From NCBI GenBank assembly GCA_965243825.1, contig CBDEVT010000001.1, positions 2,728,001-2,792,000 of the forward strand: 64,000 nt of DNA, written 5' to 3'. Within the stretch, counting starts at the first letter, position 1. The number at the start of each line of letters is the position of its first letter. This document shows positions 43,735 to 52,483 of this stretch, piece by piece. Position numbers and translations under genes: made by a program. A model generated the notes under the pieces. It searched no databases. It worked only from the letters and a program-made list of their open reading frames with translations, and was not told where the DNA came from. The DNA comes from JAJCYX01 sp965243825. GTDB taxonomy: Bacteria; Chloroflexota; Dehalococcoidia; Lucifugimonadales; Lucifugimonadaceae.

Positions 43735-44577
43735 ATGCTTGAGCATTCATTTATTCATCTGCCCGGAATCGACTCCACTAAGGAAGAATCGTTGTGGTCT
43801 AGTGGAGTAACTTCCTGGGAACTCCTGGCACAAGACCTGGGACGATCGTCTTCTGAACTTGCAGAGGCACTTGCGGAGTCCAAGGAGCGGCTCGCCGAAC
43901 GGGATGCCTCTTACTTTGCTGCGAGGATGCCCGCGTACGAAGCATGGCGACTCTACCCCGATTTTTTCGACCAGACCGCGTTTCTGGATATCGAAACGAC
44001 GGGTCTTGGTGGCGAGGCATTCACAACTATTTGTGGAGTCCTTGACGGAGCCGGTTTCACTGCGTTTTCCCGAGGCGACGAGATGGATCTGTTGCCGGAG
44101 TACCTCGATCAATTCCAACTGATCGTTACGTTCAACGGCAAGGCGTTTGATGTGCCTTTTCTTCGCAGGGAATACGGGGAAAGCCTTCTGGAACGGGCTG
44201 CGCATATGGACCTGATGCATGTTTTACGCAGACTTGGCCTAAAAGGTGGGTTGAAGCGGATTGAAAAAGCGCTAGGCGTTGGCAGGCCATCGGCGCTTGC
44301 CTCTTTGGACGGTCGTGACGCAATAACTCTGTGGGCGATGGCTGAGGAAGGTGAACACGAGGCGCTCGACACCTTGATCAGGTATAACGCAGAAGATGTG
44401 CTGGTGCTGCCGAGGCTTGCCGCGATTGCAGTGCGGGATAACGCCGCAGGGACGCCGATGGCTGGACACGAATCTCTTGCGTTTCCAGAGCCGGACATCT
44501 CGGTGCTGCCATTCGATGCATCCATAGTGCATCACCTTGCCAGCAGGCGCGGGAAGACCAACGGTTTATCGCACTGA
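43735..44577 (+). CDS. YprB-like RNase H-fold exonuclease domain protein
   Basis: The product has 280 residues. After a helical N-terminus (about 1-75) comes a DEDD-type exonuclease core: FLDIETTGLGG (Asp and Glu, about 83), TFNGKAFDVPFLRREYG (Asp, about 140) and IRYNAEDVLVLPRLA (Asp, about 222). This is the RNase_H_2/YprB pattern, a predicted 3'-5' exonuclease of unknown substrate. Three of the four acidic residues are directly visible. It ends 123 nt before the PAC2 gene on the same strand. Confidence 0.82.
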   Translation: MLEHSFIHLPGIDSTKEESLWSSGVTSWELLAQDLGRSSSELAEALAESKERLAERDASYFAARMPAYEAWRLYPDFFDQTAFLDIETTGLGGEAFTTICGVLDGAGFTAFSRGDEMDLLPEYLDQFQLIVTFNGKAFDVPFLRREYGESLLERAAHMDLMHVLRRLGLKGGLKRIEKALGVGRPSALASLDGRDAITLWAMAEEGEHEALDTLIRYNAEDVLVLPRLAAIAVRDNAAGTPMAGHESLAFPEPDISVLPFDASIVHHLASRRGKTNGLSH

Positions 44578-44699
44578 CTTTCACAGAGAGGTGTCCGATT
44601 CGCCGTTCGGAGCGCGCGGTATTCTTCGATGGGCCACATGTAAACTTGGTTCGGTCGCCACGGGATTGCTTGGGCGACTGAGAGAATCCAACCACACAG

Positions 44700-45647
44700 G
44701 TGCCCCGGGGATGGCTGCACGAATTGGCAGAACTAAAGCTCACTGAACAGCCCGATTTCGAGAACTGTGTTGTGATCGCTGCATGGGCTGGGTGGCCCGA
44801 TGCCGCAGAGTCTGCAACCCGTGCCGTCAGGGAGCTAATTCGCCAGCTAAAGGCGGTCAAGTTCGGCTCTATTGACCCTGAAGAGTTTTATGTCTTTACC
44901 GAGCACCGACCAGTCGTATCGAACGGCCCACGCGGGACTCGATCGCTCACCTGGCCTTCAAACGAGCTGTACTACTACCGGGCACCTGCCGGTAGCAACG
45001 ATCGTAACGTGATCTTGATTGTTGGTGAGGAGCCTGATCTCCGGTGGGGTGCCTACACTGGATATCTTTCATCTGTCGCTCGCACCAACGGCGCTCAGCT
45101 CCTGATCACCGTAGGCGCGTTACTCGACTCTGTTCCTCACACTCGACCTCCCCGCGTGATGGGCACGACGACTTCGGAGAACGTGTCGCAGACTGTTGAT
45201 CCGGCTCTACCGCCGATCAATTACCCGAAACCCAACTACGAAGGGCCTTCTGGCATCACCTCAGCCATGATGGATGCCTTCGGTAAGCATGATGTCCCGT
45301 CCGTGAGTATCTGGGGACACGCCCCACACTATCTGCAGGTCACATACAACCCTGCGATCACAATGGCGATCATGCGTGAGTTGCAGCCGTTCATACAGGT
45401 TGATCTCGACTACTCCGCGCTTGAAGAGCAAGCGAAAGAGTTCGATCAGAACCTAGTTAAAGCCCTCGAAGGTCAGCGAGAGCTTGCCGCCTATGTCTCG
45501 AAGCTTGAAGAGAGGTTTGACACTGAGGAAGAGGCACGCGGGAGACCTGAACCCCGTGAGCTCATGCTGGAACTCGAGGCCTTCTTGCGCAGCGAGCGAG
45601 GAACGGACGAAGAACCTGATATAGCAGAAGGAGACACCATCAGTTGA
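44700..45647 (+). CDS. PAC2-family protein (proteasome assembly chaperone-like)
   Basis: The product has 315 residues. VVIAAWAGWPDAAESATRAVREL near the N-terminus, LTWPSNELYYYRA and NVILIVGEEPDLRW (about 103-116) match the PAC2 fold seen in eukaryotic proteasome chaperones and in actinobacterial and archaeal ATP-grasp-like homologues. GHAPHYLQVTYNPAITMAIM is the typical C-terminal part. The tail from about 240 is charged and helical. The start GTG at 44700 is tentative. Its stop overlaps the start of the next gene (TTGA), so the two are made together. No proteasome gene is in the window. Confidence 0.85.
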   Translation: MPRGWLHELAELKLTEQPDFENCVVIAAWAGWPDAAESATRAVRELIRQLKAVKFGSIDPEEFYVFTEHRPVVSNGPRGTRSLTWPSNELYYYRAPAGSNDRNVILIVGEEPDLRWGAYTGYLSSVARTNGAQLLITVGALLDSVPHTRPPRVMGTTTSENVSQTVDPALPPINYPKPNYEGPSGITSAMMDAFGKHDVPSVSIWGHAPHYLQVTYNPAITMAIMRELQPFIQVDLDYSALEEQAKEFDQNLVKALEGQRELAAYVSKLEERFDTEEEARGRPEPRELMLELEAFLRSERGTDEEPDIAEGDTIS

Positions 45648-46399
45648 GCAAGTTTTCGGAGCGTCTCTCATCTCTAGGACAATCTGGTCCCGCCAAGATG
45701 GGATTTGGCAAATCCGCGGCACGCGAAAAGAATCCGGTCATGTTGGTCATTGGCAAAAACGCCGACGCTTCAGCAGTGAGTGACAGCGTTGATACTGTGA
45801 TGCTCACAGAACCGGCTGAAAACAACGCCGACTGGGGATTGTTGCTTGAAGGCGGTGAGGAGATAGATGCAGAGAAGCTCGAGAAGGACGGATGCCAGTT
45901 TCTTGTCATTTCGTCGGCTAACGTCCCCGCGAGCCTTCTGCTCGCAGAGAATCTCGGTCTTGGCATGGTCGTGCCTGATGGCCTGCCGGAGAACCGGATC
46001 CGCTCGATTGAAGACGCACCGTTCGGCTTCCTGCTTTACGCTCCGGAAAATCTCTCATGGCCCCTCAGCGTGGGTTCTGTGCTGGAGCTTCAAGATCTTG
46101 TGTCCAGCTTCTCCAAACACATCTTCCTACAGATTCCATCAGGATCCGCTCTTCCAGGTGAGTCCGACCTTGAGATTCTGAAAAACCTGCCGATTTCCGC
46201 TCTCGTGGTTGACCTCGATGCGGTGAAACCTGCTGATACCGCCGGTCTCAAAGAGCTGGTCGCCAAACTGGAACCTCGAAAACCAACGGCAAAGCCCGAA
46301 CGCTCCCCGCTGGTGCCATTCGCTGGTCGAGGCGCGGCAGAGGAGACCGACGCAGGTGGAGACGACAGTTTCGAAGAGGACGACGATTGGGAGGACTGA
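45644..46399 (+). CDS. Unknown protein with acidic tail, coupled to PAC2
   Basis: The product has 251 residues. I do not recognise the family. An N-terminal basic segment (about 1-30) is followed by an alpha/beta domain (NPVMLVIGKNADA, DGCQFLVISSANVPASLLL and ISALVVDLDAV), perhaps an incomplete TIM barrel, and a very acidic C-terminus (DDSFEEDDDWED). The start is TTG at 45644, overlapping the PAC2 stop by four bases. Tight coupling suggests that it works with the PAC2 protein. Confidence 0.7.
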   Translation: MSKFSERLSSLGQSGPAKMGFGKSAAREKNPVMLVIGKNADASAVSDSVDTVMLTEPAENNADWGLLLEGGEEIDAEKLEKDGCQFLVISSANVPASLLLAENLGLGMVVPDGLPENRIRSIEDAPFGFLLYAPENLSWPLSVGSVLELQDLVSSFSKHIFLQIPSGSALPGESDLEILKNLPISALVVDLDAVKPADTAGLKELVAKLEPRKPTAKPERSPLVPFAGRGAAEETDAGGDDSFEEDDDWED

Positions 46400-46564
46400 T
46401 AGCTTTCATAGCTTATCGGTCACTCAGGTTTGATCTTTGTGAACATAAACCTGTGAACTGAGCTTCTTATTAGCACGTAGACTTCAGCACAGCTAAGCTG
46501 GCTAGACGAACCGAATCCGCTGCAATAGACCCGGCCTTCCAAGAAGGGCAGCAACTGGAGACAG

Positions 46565-47587
46565 ATGATGCAAGTCACCATTATCGGACTTGGGCTGATT
46601 GGCGCCTCAATGGGCCAGGCGCTGAGAGCAAAGCACGGCGACAAAATTGAAGTCGTTGGATACGACTCAGATCAAGAGGCGCATAACAACGCCGCCAGAA
46701 TCGGCGCGGTTGATCGCTCGGAATGGAACCTTGACGACGCTGTCAATCGTGCCGAGGTCGTTATCGTCGCTGCACCTGCCAACGCCGTATACGACATTTT
46801 CGAGGCAAGCGCACAGTATCTTGAGCCTGATGCGGTCGTAATCGACACGTCATCATCGAAGAGGGCCGTCACAGATTGGGCCGACCAGCTACTGCCCTCG
46901 TCGGTCGACTTTGTCGGTATCGATCCGCTAACCGTCGCAGGATTCAGAGGTCAAAAAGACGCGCATCCAACACTTTTCGAAGGAAAGCGGATCGCAATCA
47001 TGCCCTCTGTTCACACTCGTGAAGGGGCAATCAAACGAACCTCTGACCTGATCGCGGATATGGGCGGTCGTCCGGTCTTCATGGATATCGATGAGCATGA
47101 CAGCTTCTCAGCCGCCGTTAACGGACTTCCTTTAGTCGTCAGCGCTTCCCTGCTATCAGTGGCTTCTGCCAGCCCTTCCTGGCGTGAAATAAGCAGATTT
47201 GTCGATAGTAACTTTCAGTCGATCACGGAACCTGCATCTCAGGACCCGGCTCTCGGTCATGCAACTGCGGTTACCAACCCAGACATGATGGTTCACTGGA
47301 TTGACCAGATGATCAACATGCTGAGTCTCGTGCGCGACGGCATCGCTGACGAAGAGACTCGTTACGACACGGATTCACCACTGGCCGATATCTTTGTGAA
47401 CGCCTGGGAGCAGAAACTTCGGATCGACAACGGAATCGAGCCGGGTCTGCCGCAGGAGAATCCGTTGCCGACCGCTGGTGAGACGACCATGACGTTGATG
47501 CTTGGTCGCCTCGGACAGCAATTGATGATGCGTTCGAAGGCTTCAAGCAAGGACCCGACGAAGTACGATCGTCGACGCATGAGATAG
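46565..47587 (+). CDS. tyrA: Prephenate dehydrogenase
   Basis: The product has 340 residues. The NAD-binding motif is VTIIGLGLIGASMGQAL (about 4-20). VIDTSSSKRAVTDWA and VGIDPLTVAGFRGQKDAHPTLFEGKRIAIMP match the prephenate/arogenate dehydrogenase core. The usual HPMAG is DPLTVAG in this protein, so the typical His is replaced, which may affect substrate preference. It should convert prephenate to 4-hydroxyphenylpyruvate in tyrosine synthesis. It starts the tyrA-aroA-gmk run; GGAG precedes the ATG. Confidence 0.85.
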   Translation: MMQVTIIGLGLIGASMGQALRAKHGDKIEVVGYDSDQEAHNNAARIGAVDRSEWNLDDAVNRAEVVIVAAPANAVYDIFEASAQYLEPDAVVIDTSSSKRAVTDWADQLLPSSVDFVGIDPLTVAGFRGQKDAHPTLFEGKRIAIMPSVHTREGAIKRTSDLIADMGGRPVFMDIDEHDSFSAAVNGLPLVVSASLLSVASASPSWREISRFVDSNFQSITEPASQDPALGHATAVTNPDMMVHWIDQMINMLSLVRDGIADEETRYDTDSPLADIFVNAWEQKLRIDNGIEPGLPQENPLPTAGETTMTLMLGRLGQQLMMRSKASSKDPTKYDRRRMR

Positions 47588-47641
47588 TGGAGTCTCGTTT
47601 ATTCACTGGCCTGAGACCGATTCGGCTTGCATAATGCGCTG

Positions 47642-48949
47642 ATGCCAATTTCAGTCAGCGGTCCGAAGCGCCTTCACGGTGAAATCACAGCTCCCGGTGA
47701 TAAGTCGGTATCTCACCGTGCCGCGATGTTCAATGCCATCTCAGATGGCAACGCGGTCGTAACCAACTTTTCGCCAGGTGCCGACTGCGCATCAACCCTG
47801 GACATTCTTCGTGCGCTTGGGGTTGCGATCGATCGTGAACCGGGTCGTGAGGGACTTGGCGACACCGTCCACATCTCGGGCGTCGGCATGCATGGACTTC
47901 AAGAGCCTTCCGCCATTCTGGACGCGGGTAATAGTGGAACCACGACTCGATTAATGTCAGGAGTCCTTGCTGGGCGGGACATGCTGGCGGTGCTAACAGG
48001 GGATGAATCGATCCGTTCCCGCCCGATGGGCAGGGTGGTTGGACCGTTGCGGGACATGGGTGCCGAGATTTTCGGTAGGAAGGCGAACACGCTCGCTCCC
48101 CTGGTGTTCGCCGGTGGAAACCTCAAGGGCACTCGCTACGAGATGCCTGTAGCCAGCGCCCAGTTGAAATCCTCATTGATACTGGGCGGACTCCGAGCCG
48201 AGGGTGAAACCGAGCTTGTCCAACCAGCACAATCACGAGATCACACCGAAAGAATGCTGTCAGCGATGGGTGCATCTGTTTCTAGTCATGGTCTGGAGGT
48301 GACCGTTCGGCCGTCCGATCTGGATGCCATCGATGTTTATGTGCCTGGCGACATCTCGAGTGCAGCTTTTTGGATGGTAGCTGGACTTGTGCATCCCGAT
48401 GCCGAGATCGTGATTAGAGGTGTTGGAATTAACCCTACTCGCGCCGGCGTTATCGATGCGCTGAAGATGATGAACGCCGACATCAAGCTCGAGAACGAGC
48501 GTGACGCTGCCGGTGAACCTGTAGCCGACATCATCATTCGCACAAGCCGGTTGGAAGGTACGGTAATTGAGGGCGATATCGTGCCGCTGCTCATCGACGA
48601 GATTCCCATTCTGGCGGTTGCAGCCGCAATGGCGGAAGGCGAGACTCGATTTGAGGATGCTGGCGAACTGCGAGTGAAAGAGACTGACCGCATTGCCGCG
48701 ACGGCAGACTGGATGACAGCCGCTGGCGTCCAGGTTGACACAACCGCTGAGACGATGACCGTGCAGGGAACCGGTCGACTGCTTGGTGGCAACTTCAATG
48801 GGCACCATGATCATCGCATCGCCATGAGCCAGGGGATAGCGGGACTAATCAGCGAATCGCCTGTGACCATCACTGGCGCAGAGATAGCTTCGATCTCATA
48901 TCCGCAGTTCTGGGCGGAGATCGAAAAACTTGGCGGAGCCGTTGAATAA
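47642..48949 (+). CDS. aroA: 3-phosphoshikimate 1-carboxyvinyltransferase (EPSP synthase)
   Basis: The product has 435 residues. PGDKSVSHRAAMF (about 18-30), LDAGNSGTTTRLMSGVLAG, GDESIRSRPMGRV and the C-terminal RVKETDRIA and HHDHRIAM blocks are the class signatures. It joins phosphoenolpyruvate to shikimate 3-phosphate in chorismate synthesis. The start is ATG at 47642; an in-frame TTG five codons earlier is unlikely. The 3' end overlaps the gmk frame by 20 nt or less. Confidence 0.97.
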   Translation: MPISVSGPKRLHGEITAPGDKSVSHRAAMFNAISDGNAVVTNFSPGADCASTLDILRALGVAIDREPGREGLGDTVHISGVGMHGLQEPSAILDAGNSGTTTRLMSGVLAGRDMLAVLTGDESIRSRPMGRVVGPLRDMGAEIFGRKANTLAPLVFAGGNLKGTRYEMPVASAQLKSSLILGGLRAEGETELVQPAQSRDHTERMLSAMGASVSSHGLEVTVRPSDLDAIDVYVPGDISSAAFWMVAGLVHPDAEIVIRGVGINPTRAGVIDALKMMNADIKLENERDAAGEPVADIIIRTSRLEGTVIEGDIVPLLIDEIPILAVAAAMAEGETRFEDAGELRVKETDRIAATADWMTAAGVQVDTTAETMTVQGTGRLLGGNFNGHHDHRIAMSQGIAGLISESPVTITGAEIASISYPQFWAEIEKLGGAVE

Positions 48950-49565
48950 GAGCTCTGCAGCCGCAACTTCAACAAGGTCACCTCTGATCATTGTGATCTC
49001 AGGTCCTTCCGGCGTTGGCAAAGACACGTTGATCGAAAGAATGGCCGAGCTGGGCCATGATCACCATTTCACCGTCACGGCAACCACACGTGATCCCAGA
49101 CCCGGCGAAAAAGAGGGAGTGAACCACCACTTCCTTGATCGAGACGAGTTCATAAACATGATTGCCAGGGACGAGTTGCTGGAATGGGCTGAGGTCTACG
49201 GCAACTACTACGGTGTACCCAAGCAGCAGGTCCGCGATGCTCTGGCACGTGGCCAACACGTACTGATCCGAGTTGATGTTCAGGGTGCTCGCAGGTTGCG
49301 CCAGTTGCTCCCTGAGGCGTTACAGATCTTCGTTATGCCGCCCTCTATGCCGGTTCTCAGAAAACGGCTGGAGGAGCGCGGAGTCAACACCGATGAAGAC
49401 ATGGCGAATCGGTTGGAAGCCGCTGCTCGTGAGGTCGCTCAATCAGAAGAGTTCGACTACTGCGTAGTGAACGAGGAAGATCACCTGGACGATGCCGTCA
49501 GACAGGTTTCGGACATCTTTGAGAAGGAGTCTAGGAGAAACCCGCCGCGCAGATACGAGATCTGA
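48930..49565 (+). CDS. gmk: Guanylate kinase
   Basis: The product has 211 residues. The P-loop is SGPSGVGKDTL (Asp replaces the common Ser or Thr). TTRDPRPGEKEGVNHHFLDRDEF binds GMP, and VYGNYYGVPKQQV is conserved. It phosphorylates GMP to GDP. There is no ATG in frame; TTG at 48930 (GGAG about 10 nt upstream) or TTG at 48942 (GGAG three bases upstream) is the start, so the gene overlaps aroA and depends on it for translation. Confidence 0.95.
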   Translation: MAEPLNKSSAAATSTRSPLIIVISGPSGVGKDTLIERMAELGHDHHFTVTATTRDPRPGEKEGVNHHFLDRDEFINMIARDELLEWAEVYGNYYGVPKQQVRDALARGQHVLIRVDVQGARRLRQLLPEALQIFVMPPSMPVLRKRLEERGVNTDEDMANRLEAAAREVAQSEEFDYCVVNEEDHLDDAVRQVSDIFEKESRRNPPRRYEI

Positions 49566-49626
49566 CCTGGACTAAAAGGACGGGATGGCTGCGGACACAT
49601 AACGCAACCTGTAGAGGACCTAAGCC

Positions 49627-50982
49627 CTACCGGCCTTTGTAAGTCTCAACCTGGAAACGCTCTTCCTGTTTCGCCAGGTACTGTGACTGAGTCATCAGCG
49701 GTTGGTAGTTGGCAAGCACCTTGCGAGCCTCAGCCGCTTCGTTGGACAGTAGATCGATTACAGTGGCTGCCATGATCTTAGCCGGAGCGACGACAGCGAG
49801 GTCATAATCAGTGATCACGTAGTCCGGTCCGTGGCCCGTTCCGGTGGCCGCCGAGGTGTACGGGTGGATCGCTGGCATGACGGTGCTGAGATCCCCCATG
49901 TCGGTTGATCCGCCGCGACTTTCCGCATCTCCGGTCAGCCTCACGTTTTGTTGGCCAACAACCGTCTCCGCATTGCGAACAAACGTTGTTTGCAGTTCCG
50001 GATTGTTGACCATCGAAAGGTATCCAGGGATCGTCGTAATCTCGACATCGGCACCGACACCCAGGGCTCCGGCGCGATAGCACCTGAGTACCTTCTCGTT
50101 GACATCTGATAGCGCGTCGGGTTGCATGGCGCGTACTCGTCCCTCGTAAACGACATCGTCCGGTACGGCATTTACCGCTGTACCGCCACGAGTGATGATT
50201 CCGTGTATTCGAGCAACGTGCTGCTCTTGCAGGGTCTCTCGCTGAGTGTTGACCGCATTCAGGGCCAGCATCGCAGCCTGAAGTGCGTTCACTCCACGGT
50301 CAGGCGCGCCTCCGGCATGGGCTGATCGCCCGATGAAACGTACGTGGTGGACCATGTGAGCGTTGGACGTTCCTCCGACCGTGATCCGTGGCGAGCCATC
50401 ACCGGATGCCGTGTGCATCATCATCGCCATATCGATGTCGTTGAAAGCGCCTAACCGCATCATCTCTTGCTTCCCAGAGAGAAACTGAAGCAGGCCAGCG
50501 CGGCGCATCTCGAGCCTCGCTGAGACATCGATGAACTCTTCGGCAGGTGTCGCTATGAATGCGACAGAACCAGCCAGCATTCCTCGTAGTTCAGGCTGCG
50601 TGAGCGCCTTAGCTACCCCTAGCATCATTCCCGACTGCGTGTGATGGCCACAGGCGTGTGCTGCTCCAGTTTCAGTATCTGAATCTGGATGCGAGGGGAC
50701 TCTCAACGAGTCAAGTTCACATATGACAGCGATTTTGGGTCCTGGCCGCCCGAAATCAAGAACAGCCTTAAGGCCAGTGTGGGCAATGCCTTCTTCAACC
50801 ACAAGACCAAGAGATTTCAACGACTGGGTGACCAGATTCGACGTCTTGCGCTCCCTGAATCCCACTTCTGGAGCGCTGTAGATCGTCTTCGCTACTCCAA
50901 CCAACTCCCTGGTGGCCTGGTCTATGGCTGAGAACGCGACGAGACGCGCATCCTGTCCTGTAAATACTGCTCCAGAAGCCAT
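49627..50982 (-). CDS. M20-family metallo-amidohydrolase, tandem copy 1
   Basis: The product has 451 residues of the M20D amidohydrolase/peptidase group. It has AVICELDSL, the metal site HACGHHTQSGMMLG (Cys and His ligands), ATPAEEFID (catalytic and ligand Glu) and FIGRSAHAGGAPDRGVNALQA at the dimerisation lid, and GSTDMGDLS and GTGHGPDY near the end. The position after HACGH is His, often Asp or Asn elsewhere. It hydrolyses an acyl-amino acid or small peptide; the exact substrate is unknown. It starts two bases after the stop of copy 2. Confidence 0.88.
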   Translation of the reverse strand: MASGAVFTGQDARLVAFSAIDQATRELVGVAKTIYSAPEVGFRERKTSNLVTQSLKSLGLVVEEGIAHTGLKAVLDFGRPGPKIAVICELDSLRVPSHPDSDTETGAAHACGHHTQSGMMLGVAKALTQPELRGMLAGSVAFIATPAEEFIDVSARLEMRRAGLLQFLSGKQEMMRLGAFNDIDMAMMMHTASGDGSPRITVGGTSNAHMVHHVRFIGRSAHAGGAPDRGVNALQAAMLALNAVNTQRETLQEQHVARIHGIITRGGTAVNAVPDDVVYEGRVRAMQPDALSDVNEKVLRCYRAGALGVGADVEITTIPGYLSMVNNPELQTTFVRNAETVVGQQNVRLTGDAESRGGSTDMGDLSTVMPAIHPYTSAATGTGHGPDYVITDYDLAVVAPAKIMAATVIDLLSNEAAEARKVLANYQPLMTQSQYLAKQEERFQVETYKGR

Positions 50983-50984
50983 TG

Positions 50985-52310
50985 TTACTCTGTGTAAACC
51001 TGTTGAGAGCGCAGTTCGCGAAGCTGCGCCAGGTACTGATCCTTTGTCATCTCAGGCTTGAAAGAACTCAAGATTCTCTTTCCAGCCGTAGCGTTATTTA
51101 TCAGCAGGTCGATCACGGTTGCTGCCATTGCCTTTGCGGCTTTGACGACTCCCATATCGTAGTTGTGAACGATGTAGTCAATTCCGTGCCCGCGACCGGT
51201 TGCACAGTCGACCCACGGGTGAATTGTTGGTAGCAGCATGGATATGTCACCCGCATCACTCGAGCTGGCTCTCTGTCCCGAGATTCGCACTTTTTCAGCC
51301 CCGAAGATGCTCTCAGCATGCTTCCTGTAAACATCGATCAGGTCATCGCTGTACCGAGATGGCATGTATCCGGGGTTTGTGGTTACTTCCACTTCACAAC
51401 CCACAGCGAGTGCGCCGGCACGCAAAGCCCGATCTACCTTCCTTGCACCGTCGATCATGGCGTCTATGTTCGATGCGCGAATGTAGGTCTCGATGTTCAC
51501 CTTTGATGGGACCGAACTAACAGAATCTCCTCCATGGGTGATGATCGGGTGGACACGAACGAAATCGGCGTCTTTGAAGGTTTCCCTGTTGGCGTGGATT
51601 GCACTCAAAGCCACATTCGCTGCGTTAAGCGCGTTAACCCCCATGTGCGGTGCTGCTCCAGCATGTGCTGCGACTCCTCGGAATTCGGCCGCCTTACCGA
51701 TCATGCCGTTGTGAGACCCACGAATAACTACGCCCGGCTCCCCTTCAGCTGTCGAGTGGGTGAGCATCGCCATGTCCACATCATCGAATTCGCCAAGCCG
51801 CACGAATTCCTGTTTTCCACCGAAAAACTCGATCTTGCTTTCCGCTCGAAGTCTCTCGCGGTAGTCGAGCTCGATGTACTCCTCAGCCGGCACCGCCATG
51901 AAGGTCACCGAGCCGGAGAGAGCTCCTTGGACGTTGGTATCTAGGATCGCTGCCAGCACCCCTAGCATGCTCCCAAGCTGAACGTGGTGTCCGCAGGCAT
52001 GGGCCGCTCCGGTCTCTGGGTGCGCGTGCTTGTGGCCGGGAACAATCAGGCTGTCCAATTCGCCAATAACGGCGATGTTAGGGCCAGGTCTGCCAGAGTC
52101 TATCTTTGAAACAACACCGGTCATCGCAATCCCGGTTCGAGGAGAAAGACCGGCCTTCAGCATCCACTTATCAATCTTCGTCGCGGTTCGTCGTTCCCTG
52201 TATCCAGATTCAGCGTCTTCAAGAACCGACTTAGAAAATGCGATCAAATCGTCTGCACGCGCGTCGATTGCTGCGAACGCGAGTTCAATGATCTTTTCTC
52301 TCGAAGCCAT
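50985..52310 (-). CDS. M20-family metallo-amidohydrolase, tandem copy 2
   Basis: The product has 441 residues and the same motif set as copy 1: AVIGELDSL, HACGHHVQLGSMLG, AVPAEEYIEL, FRGVAAHAGAAPHMGVNALNA, SSSDAGDIS and GRGHGIDY. It is the first gene of the pair. The two are an old duplication, clearly diverged, so they probably act on different substrates or as a heteromer. The ATG at 52310 is 173 bp from the divergent glycerate kinase gene. Confidence 0.88.
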   Translation of the reverse strand: MASREKIIELAFAAIDARADDLIAFSKSVLEDAESGYRERRTATKIDKWMLKAGLSPRTGIAMTGVVSKIDSGRPGPNIAVIGELDSLIVPGHKHAHPETGAAHACGHHVQLGSMLGVLAAILDTNVQGALSGSVTFMAVPAEEYIELDYRERLRAESKIEFFGGKQEFVRLGEFDDVDMAMLTHSTAEGEPGVVIRGSHNGMIGKAAEFRGVAAHAGAAPHMGVNALNAANVALSAIHANRETFKDADFVRVHPIITHGGDSVSSVPSKVNIETYIRASNIDAMIDGARKVDRALRAGALAVGCEVEVTTNPGYMPSRYSDDLIDVYRKHAESIFGAEKVRISGQRASSSDAGDISMLLPTIHPWVDCATGRGHGIDYIVHNYDMGVVKAAKAMAATVIDLLINNATAGKRILSSFKPEMTKDQYLAQLRELRSQQVYTE

Positions 52311-52483
52311 AGTCGTAGGGATTGGGCGGAATGCGGGTGCTTAACTGATTTACACAAACTGCCTGAGCCGGATGGTGGCAGAGCATTGGAGTGTACAGCA
52401 GAGTAAACACGCTTTTCGCTATTCGCCATCAACGCCGCAGGGTTTCGGCAAGAAGGTGCTCAGCGCATCTATACTCTTCGACC

